Program-made: the position numbers and the translations under genes | Origin: Nitrospirota bacterium | GTDB lineage: Bacteria; Nitrospirota; JACRHJ01 | Length of the DNA stretch: 5,488 nt | Direction: 5' to 3' | Assembly (NCBI GenBank): GCA_021785055.1 | Contig: JAJYGS010000040.1 | Location: 1-5,488, forward strand | The notes under the pieces: model-generated | The model's input: the letters and a program-made list of their open reading frames with translations, nothing else | Databases searched by the model: none | What the model was told of the DNA's origin: nothing | Shown: positions 1 through 5,488 of the stretch, piece after piece | Position numbering within the stretch: position 1 is the first letter of the stretch | How the letters are laid out: each line of letters starts with the position of its first letter

Positions 1-195
1 GCGGGGATGGAAGGGAGGAAGAAACTCAAGGAATATTTCATGGATCTGAAGCTTCCGAGGGCCTTGAGGTCTCGCGTACCGCTCCTCGAGTGCGGCGGCG
101 AGGTTGCCTGGGTGATGGGATACAGGCGGGACAGGAGATTCATTCCTGGGCCGGGGAGCAAAGAAGTTATAAAAATAACGATGGTAAATTTATAG
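1..195 (+). CDS. tilS: tRNA(Ile)-lysidine synthetase, C-terminal fragment (5' end outside window)
   Basis: TilS uses ATP to attach lysine to C34 of the tRNA-Ile CAU anticodon, so that the tRNA reads AUA codons; it is an essential cytoplasmic enzyme. Only the last 64 or so residues are visible. The reading frame is open from the first base (Ala-Gly before the first Met), so the Met at base 7 is internal and not a start. The visible part matches the small C-terminal TilS domain: GRKKLKEYFMDLKLPRALR, then R-x-PLL, GGE-x-W-V-x-GYR and D-R-R-F, ending KITMVNL. This domain contacts the tRNA acceptor arm; the ATP-binding SGGxDS loop lies upstream of the window. The stop is TAG at 193-195, and hpt begins 22 bp later on the same strand, so the two are probably co-transcribed. 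The many ATA codons in the neighbouring genes fit a need for this enzyme. Identity rests on a short domain but the motif match is good. Confidence 0.88.
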   Translation, partial: AGMEGRKKLKEYFMDLKLPRALRSRVPLLECGGEVAWVMGYRRDRRFIPGPGSKEVIKITMVNL

Positions 196-217
196 CTGTC
201 AAACGGAGGATTACGAG

Positions 218-745
218 ATGCCAAATTACGGCAAGGTAGTATTTTCCAAGGGTGAGATACAAAAGAGGGTGCTGGAGCTTGGAGAGAAGATTTCAAAGGA
301 TTACAAGGGAGAGGACTTACTGCTCGCAGGGGTTATGAAGGGCGCGTTCATTTTCATGGCCGACCTCGCCCGCGCTATCAGCATACCCGTGTCGATAGAC
401 TATATCGGCATCTCGGCGTTCAACTCGCGCTCGAAGGGCAGGGGCGCCGTCAGGCTGTCGTCGGACATTAACGAGAACATATCGGGGAAAAACGTCTTAA
501 TCGTCGAAGATATAATAAACAGCGGCCTGACGGTGGAGTATATTACAAACAACCTGAAGGCGCGCGAACCCAAGAGCGTAAAGATATGCACCCTGCTGGA
601 CAAGACGGACAAGCGCAGAAACGACTTCCGCCCGGACTACGCCGGCTTTACCATCCCGAACATTTATGTAATCGGCTACGGGCTGGACTACCAGGACCGT
701 TACAGGAACCTGCCGTATATCGCGGCGCTTGAGGAGAATTCGTGA
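218..745 (+). CDS. hpt: Hypoxanthine phosphoribosyltransferase family protein with atypical active site
   Basis: This 175-residue protein belongs to the type I phosphoribosyltransferases that convert hypoxanthine or guanine plus PRPP to IMP or GMP in the cytoplasm. The start ATG follows a strong CGGAGGA (204-210) at 7 nt spacing. Family landmarks are the MKGAF loop (40-44), the PRPP-binding segment VLIVEDIINSGLT (93-105), Lys129 in TLLDK (purine contact), aromatic Tyr150, Asp157 in GYGLDY (purine 2-position/Mg) and Arg163 in RYRNLP. Length is normal for bacterial Hpt. Odd points: the usual EDIIDTG reads EDIINSG, so the Asp proposed as general base is Asn101 (codon AAC). The flexible catalytic loop SSYG reads SAFN (66-69), so its Tyr is Phe68. 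The common KDL after the loop is SSD. Activity may be weak, altered in substrate, or partly non-catalytic. It follows tilS by 22 bp; in B. subtilis the homologous pair is reported to interact and to activate ftsH. It ends 8 bp from the convergent HD-GYP gene, with no clear terminator between them. Confidence 0.9.
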   Translation: MPNYGKVVFSKGEIQKRVLELGEKISKDYKGEDLLLAGVMKGAFIFMADLARAISIPVSIDYIGISAFNSRSKGRGAVRLSSDINENISGKNVLIVEDIINSGLTVEYITNNLKAREPKSVKICTLLDKTDKRRNDFRPDYAGFTIPNIYVIGYGLDYQDRYRNLPYIAALEENS

Positions 746-753
746 GTTTTGCC

Positions 754-2094
754 TTAAGTTTTTTCGTCTTTCCCGCACGCGGGCATCCCCTTCGCGCAGC
801 ATATTTCGAGGAAAACCCCGACCATCTCCGGATCGAACTGGCTTCCGGCGCAGTATTCCAGTTCCTGTATCGCGTTATCCACGCCTATCGACGGCCTGTA
901 GGGCCTGTCGTAAGTCATCGTGTCGAACGCGTCGGCGATGGCAAGCGCCCTCGCCATTAGCGGTATATCGCCGCCCCTAAGACCGGCGGGGTATCCGCCT
1001 CCGTCCCAGCGCTCGTGGTGGTGCCGCACCGCGGGGATTATGTCGGCAAGTTCCTTTATGGGCGAGAGTATCTCGCAGCCCTTGTCGGGATGCTTTTTTA
1101 TAAGCTCTATATCCTCAGGAGTCAGATTGTCCTTCTTCTCGAGGAGCGTGTCGAAGGTGCCTATCTTGCCGATGTCGTGCAACAGCCCCGCAAGGCGCAT
1201 ACGCTCTATCGACCTCTGATCCATCCCCAGCCGCTCGCCTATCGCCGCCGCATACTCGGATACCCGCTCCGAATGGCCCTTCGTCCAGGGGCTTTTCGCA
1301 TCGATGGCGGAAGACAAGGCGTGGATAATGTTCATAGAGAGGCTTTCGAGGTCCGATATGAGCCTGTTGTTCTTGAGGGCTACGGATATCTGGCGGGCCA
1401 TACCCTCCAGAAGGCGCATGTCGGACGCAGACGGCAAGACGCCGGGCGGCACATAGAAGTTCATAACGCCGAGAACCGCATCTTCGGATTTTATGGGTAT
1501 TATGATATGACCGTGGGCCTTCATATCGTCATAACGCATGGTATGGTCGGGGTCTTTCAGGCAGTCAAGCGAGATTATGCTCCTGCCTTCCTTGGCGGCC
1601 TTGCCGCACAGGCAATGTCCCAGGGGGATGCATTCCTCCTCGTGGGCCAGCGCAGGGTCCAGGTTCAAAGACGCGGCCATCCTAAGGGCGCTTCCGTCTT
1701 CCCTGTTTTCCACAAGGAAGATAACTCCCCTTTTCATCACCTCCAGGAAATGGAGGTTTATCGCCTCGCTTAAGGCTTCCTCCAGCATCTTTCCCTGGTC
1801 CTTGTTTTTTGAAATGATACTGGATATTGAATTGAGCGCGGAAAGCTCGCGATTACGCTGTATTATCTCTTTCTTCTTTCTGTAGTCCTCATGGCGCAGC
1901 CGGCCCGCCACCGCCCCGGTGAAGGCAAAAACGGCGACGGCTCCGAGCAGATAGAGCTTAAAGACAGACGGGCTTTCGATGCGGACGGACGGAAGAAACG
2001 CGTTAATCAGGGAGTAGAACAGGAAACCGGTGGCGCCGATTGCTGCGCCGCCCATGGCGAATTTTACAGGCAGGCCAAGGCTCAATCTTCGCAA
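754..2094 (-). CDS. Membrane-anchored GAF / HD-GYP domain protein, probable cyclic-di-GMP phosphodiesterase
   Basis: This 446-residue protein has a sensor-effector layout. Two hydrophobic helices (about 12-34 and 46-65) are followed by a charged linker, possibly coiled coil (67-90), a GAF domain (about 95-245) and a C-terminal HD-GYP domain (about 255-432). HD-GYP proteins hydrolyse c-di-GMP to pGpG or GMP, or hydrolyse hybrid cGAMP in some members, using a bi- or trinuclear metal centre. All expected metal ligands are visible: His274 (KGHSERV), His306-Asp307 with Lys310 (HDIGK), His335 (KKHP), His359-His360-Glu361 with DGGGYP (364-369), and Asp388 (IADAFD). The GAF domain holds a Cys-rich segment, ECIPLGHCLCG (C155, C161, C163), found in a GAF subgroup; the ligand cannot be read from sequence. 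The start is TTG, chosen because it keeps the whole first helix and has TGAGG upstream. An in-frame ATG at residue 14 lacks a ribosome site. It is divergent from ftsH, whose control region it shares, and convergent with hpt. No partner diguanylate cyclase is in view. Confidence 0.9.
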   Translation of the reverse strand: MRRLSLGLPVKFAMGGAAIGATGFLFYSLINAFLPSVRIESPSVFKLYLLGAVAVFAFTGAVAGRLRHEDYRKKKEIIQRNRELSALNSISSIISKNKDQGKMLEEALSEAINLHFLEVMKRGVIFLVENREDGSALRMAASLNLDPALAHEEECIPLGHCLCGKAAKEGRSIISLDCLKDPDHTMRYDDMKAHGHIIIPIKSEDAVLGVMNFYVPPGVLPSASDMRLLEGMARQISVALKNNRLISDLESLSMNIIHALSSAIDAKSPWTKGHSERVSEYAAAIGERLGMDQRSIERMRLAGLLHDIGKIGTFDTLLEKKDNLTPEDIELIKKHPDKGCEILSPIKELADIIPAVRHHHERWDGGGYPAGLRGGDIPLMARALAIADAFDTMTYDRPYRPSIGVDNAIQELEYCAGSQFDPEMVGVFLEICCAKGMPACGKDEKT

Positions 2095-2102
2095 GGACTC
2101 AA

Positions 2103-2107
2103 CCTCA
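2103..2107 (-). promoter_or_regulatory. Ribosome binding site TGAGG supporting the TTG start of the HD-GYP gene
   Basis: Read on the minus strand, TGAGG at 2107-2103 lies 8 nt before TTG at 2094-2092. Two nearby ATG triplets (2114-2112 and 2108-2106) are out of frame with the gene and soon meet a stop. The in-frame ATG at residue 14 has no purine-rich segment before it. The TTG is therefore the best start, though this is inference from spacing alone. Confidence 0.6.
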
Positions 2108-2129
2108 TTGCCATGTATTAGTTTCTCAA

Positions 2130-2158
2130 TTAACCTGACCGGTGCAATTTACTATAAT
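2130..2158 (+). promoter_or_regulatory. Candidate upstream promoter (P1) for ftsH-folP-cdaA
   Basis: A perfect -10 box TATAAT (2153-2158) lies 17 bp after TTAACC (2130-2135), a four-of-six match to TTGACA. It sits at the left edge of the AT-rich stretch that contrasts with the GC-rich genes. It would give a 5' leader of roughly 95 nt before ftsH. It overlaps the leftward candidate promoter. Prediction by eye only. Confidence 0.4.
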
Positions 2159-2174
2159 CGAAAGAAACTGTCAA
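2146..2174 (-). promoter_or_regulatory. Candidate sigma-70-type promoter for the HD-GYP gene
   Basis: On the minus strand a perfect -35 box TTGACA (2174-2169) is followed after 17 bp by TAAATT (2151-2146), a four-of-six match to TATAAT. Transcription would begin near 2139, leaving a leader of about 45 nt before the TTG start. The elements overlap the rightward candidate promoter at 2130-2158, so polymerase binding for the two directions could be mutually exclusive. Prediction by eye only. Confidence 0.45.
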
Positions 2175-2197
2175 CCCAAAAGGCGTCTTGTTTTGTA

Positions 2198-2226
2198 TTG
2201 TTTATGCATCCGCAATATGTTATATT
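2198..2226 (+). promoter_or_regulatory. Candidate proximal promoter (P2) for ftsH-folP-cdaA
   Basis: TTGTTT (2198-2203) and TATATT (2221-2226) are spaced by 17 bp, giving a start near 2233 and a leader of about 28 nt. The -10 box falls in a small perfect inverted repeat, AATAT-GTT-ATATT (2214-2226), which could be an operator or simply AT-rich sequence. I saw no sigma-32-like boxes and no CIRCE element, so heat-shock control is not supported here. Confidence 0.35.
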
Positions 2227-2260
2227 TTATTGTTAAATCGTGTAATTCGACGGAGGTTTA

Positions 2261-4161
<1,901 letters not shown>

Positions 4162-4162
<1 letters not shown>

Positions 4163-5187
4163 TGAAGGCCCGCTCCGGGGCAGGGGTAACGGCAGGGGCG
4201 AGGTCCGGCCAGGCGGCGGCGGAAACGTTGAGCGCGGGAAAAACCTCCCGCCTTCGGTTCAAAGACGGCGTCCTCGACCTCTCAAGGACGCGCATCATGG
4301 GCGTTATAAACCTTACGCCCGATTCCTTCTCCGACGGGGGCAAGTTTAACACCGTGGGCCGGTTCGGGGGCAAGGGGGGTAGGTTCGGGGGGGGCGGGAC
4401 TGACGATATATCATTCCGGCCAGATTACCCGAAGGCCATAGAGGCCGCGCTTCGTATGGCCGAGGACGGGGCGGACATTATCGACGTCGGCGGGGAGTCC
4501 ACCAGGCCGGGAGCCGCGGCAGTTTCGCACGAAGAAGAGACGGCGCGTTGCCTCCCGGTTATAGAAGGCATAAGAAAACACTCCGGGATCCCCGTTTCGA
4601 TAGACACCTTCAAGTCCGCCACGGCCCGTGCCGCAATCAAAGCCGGGGCGTCCATGATAAACGATACAACCGGCCTGATGTTCGACCCTGCGATGGCGGA
4701 AGTTGCCGCAAAAACCGGCGCGGCTGTCGTCATAATGCACATAAAGGGAACGCCCGCCGACATGCAGGCCGACCCGCAATATACTGACCTCCTGGGGGAA
4801 GTGAAAGAGTATTTAAAGGCCGGCATCGACAAGGCGCTTGGGGCGGGAGTCCCGGCTGATAGTATATTAATCGACCCCGGCATAGGCTTCGGAAAGACGC
4901 TTGAGCACAACCTGGAACTGATTGCGAGGCTCGGCGAACTGGCGGGGCTTGGTTATCCCGTGGTTCTGGGGGTGTCGAGGAAGGCTTTCATAGGAAAACT
5001 GACCGGCGGGGCGCCTGTTTTCGACAGGCTGGAGGGCACTATCTCCGCGTCGGTATTGGGAATAGCGAACGGCGCGAATATCATCCGCGTGCACGACGTC
5101 AAGGCCGCCCGCCGCGCGGCGGATGTGGCCGACGCGATACTGAATAAAAAACTGTCATCCCGTGCGCAACGAAGAATCCACAGTTAA
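4162..5187 (+). CDS. folP: Dihydropteroate synthase with Gly-rich loop insertion
   Basis: FolP condenses p-aminobenzoate with dihydropterin pyrophosphate to make dihydropteroate for folate synthesis; it is the sulfonamide target and acts in the cytoplasm as a TIM barrel. At 341 residues it is longer than the usual 270-290. Motifs: IMGVINLTPDSFSDGG (45-60, Asn50), GGESTRPGA (110-118), SIDTFKS (Asp148), INDTTG (Asn167), MHIKGTP (192-198), LIDPGIGFGK (Asp238), GVSRKAFIG (Lys274) and RVHDV (Arg309, His311); all catalytic residues are present. Extra length comes from three places: an unconserved Gly/Ala/Arg-rich N-terminus (1-30); about 24 residues inserted after SFSDGG, containing GRFGGKG-GRFGGGG; and a C-terminal tail LSSRAQRRIHS encoded by a palindromic repeat. 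The ATG overlaps the ftsH TGA by one base (TGATG) with only a weak purine run before it, so translation is probably coupled. The frame stays open far upstream inside ftsH, but that part looks nothing like FolP. Confidence 0.95.
4357..4398 (+). repeat. 21-bp tandem repeat (two copies) with G-quadruplex motif inside folP
   Basis: Two adjacent 21-bp units (4357-4377 and 4378-4398) match at 15 of 21 bases and encode GRFGGKG and GRFGGGG. The stretch holds four G-tracts: 4366-4370, 4374-4379, 4387-4394 and 4396-4398, separated by loops of 3, 7 and 1 nt. This satisfies the usual intramolecular G-quadruplex rule on the coding strand. The run of eight Gs at 4387-4394 is also prone to slippage. The sequence facts are direct; folding and slippage are inference. 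Confidence 0.8.
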
Positions 5188-5230
5188 TTTAAATTCAAAG
5201 GTGGGTCCCTCCGCTTCGGTCGGGACGACA
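5153..5230. repeat. Imperfect palindromic repeat element (REP/MITE-like) at the folP-cdaA junction
   Basis: The ends TGTCATCCCG (5153-5162) and CGGGACGACA (5221-5230) pair at nine of ten positions, and the complementarity continues imperfectly inward for about 15 more bases. The centre is AT-rich with the perfect palindrome AATTTAAATT (5186-5195). The right half can also fold by itself: GTCCC (5205-5209) with GGGAC (5222-5226), enclosing CCG (5211-5213) with CGG (5217-5219) around a CTT loop. The shape resembles small dispersed palindromic repeats whose ends read GTCATCCCG; membership in such a family cannot be proven from one copy. The left arm lies in the folP reading frame and supplies its last 11 or so codons and stop. 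No T-run follows, so it is not a classical terminator, though it may stabilise or attenuate the mRNA before cdaA. Confidence 0.7.
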
Positions 5231-5267
5231 TTCAAATACTTGGGCGGATTGATGGAGACCGAGCTTT

Positions 5268-5488
5268 ATGTTTGAGGCGATAAGGGACATCCGCGTATGG
5301 GACGCGCTGGACATTCTCGTCGTCGCGTTCATACTCTACCGCGTGTTTCTCCTCATCAAGGGGACGCGGGCGGTGCAGATGATGGCCGGCCTGGGGATAA
5401 TCCTGCTCGCGCTGATATTCTCGCGCTGGGCGGGGCTTTATACGCTGAACTGGCTCGTCCAGAGCTTCATGACGCAGATGGTACTGGT
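5268..5488 (+). CDS. cdaA: Diadenylate cyclase CdaA (DacA), N-terminal fragment (3' end outside window)
   Basis: CdaA makes c-di-AMP from two ATP at the cytoplasmic membrane; the messenger controls potassium and osmolyte balance and cell-wall homeostasis. Only 73 complete codons are visible. They begin MFEAIRDIRVWDALDILVVA and include the family signature LLIKGTRAVQM (about 28-38), then a second hydrophobic helix (about 38-53) and GLYTLNWL (56-63), typical of the three-helix membrane domain. The catalytic DGA and RHR motifs lie beyond the window. The start ATG at 5268 has GGAGA at 5254-5258, 9 nt upstream. It lies 80 bp after folP, with the palindromic repeat in between, and is probably part of the ftsH-folP transcript. 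In related genomes cdaA is commonly followed by cdaR/ybbR and glmM, which I would expect just downstream. Confidence 0.9.
   Translation, partial: MFEAIRDIRVWDALDILVVAFILYRVFLLIKGTRAVQMMAGLGIILLALIFSRWAGLYTLNWLVQSFMTQMVL

Noticed and set aside
746..800. Terminator between hpt and the HD-GYP gene
   Set aside because: CCCGC-AC-GCGGG (near 773-784) can pair but the T-run precedes it on the plus strand, and on the minus strand it sits within the HD-GYP coding end and is followed by As. No hairpin followed by a U-run is present for either gene.
1015..1773. Open frame of 252 codons on the plus strand opposite the HD-GYP gene
   Set aside because: It is fully antisense to a gene with complete domain motifs, its translation has no recognisable domain, and it lacks a ribosome site; GC-rich coding DNA often leaves such open shadows.
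2174..2260. Heat-shock control of ftsH by sigma-32 or HrcA
   Set aside because: No CTTGAA/CCCCAT-type pair and no CIRCE inverted repeat can be seen in the gap.
5153..5230. Rho-independent terminator between folP and cdaA
   Set aside because: The hairpin is real but the bases after it (from 5231) are mixed, with no U-run, so read-through into cdaA is more likely.

Overview
This window is a gene-dense bacterial chromosomal segment, GC-rich apart from one AT-rich intergenic gap. It holds six genes: the 3' end of tilS, hpt, a membrane GAF/HD-GYP gene on the minus strand, ftsH, folP, and the 5' end of cdaA. The order tilS-hpt-ftsH and ftsH-folP-cdaA is familiar from Deltaproteobacteria (Desulfobacterota/Myxococcota), Nitrospirota and similar Gram-negative anaerobes. 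Frequent ATA (Ile) and AGG (Arg) codons in a GC-rich background fit such lineages. This assignment is inferred from gene order and codon habit only; I cannot name a genus.

Layout. Positions 1-195 are the C-terminal domain of tRNA(Ile)-lysidine synthetase. After 22 bp comes hpt (218-745), a hypoxanthine phosphoribosyltransferase-family protein with several active-site substitutions. It converges, with only 8 bp between stops, on a minus-strand gene (754-2094, TTG start). That gene encodes a two-helix membrane-anchored GAF plus HD-GYP protein, a probable cyclic-di-GMP phosphodiesterase. The AT-rich gap 2095-2260 carries overlapping divergent promoter-like elements. Rightward lie ftsH (2261-4162, complete AAA+ zinc protease), folP (4162-5187, dihydropteroate synthase, start overlapping the ftsH stop by one base) and cdaA (from 5268, running off the window), a diadenylate cyclase.

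How the genes relate. Most are housekeeping: tRNA modification (TilS), purine salvage (Hpt), membrane protein quality control (FtsH), folate synthesis (FolP) and c-di-AMP synthesis (CdaA). In Bacillus subtilis, TilS and HprT are reported to act together on ftsH transcription. Here the tilS-hpt pair is kept next to ftsH but separated from it by an inserted, oppositely oriented HD-GYP gene that shares the ftsH control region. The locus therefore places a predicted c-di-GMP hydrolase near a c-di-AMP synthase.

Most unusual points: (1) Hpt carries Asn where the family has its catalytic Asp, and Phe where it has the flexible-loop Tyr. (2) FolP has a Gly-rich tandem-repeat insertion right after its SFSDGG loop, encoded by G-tracts that form a textbook G-quadruplex motif and include a run of eight Gs. 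(3) A roughly 78-bp imperfect palindrome, like a small dispersed repeat, sits at the folP/cdaA junction and supplies the last codons and stop of folP. I see no wholly new multi-gene system here.
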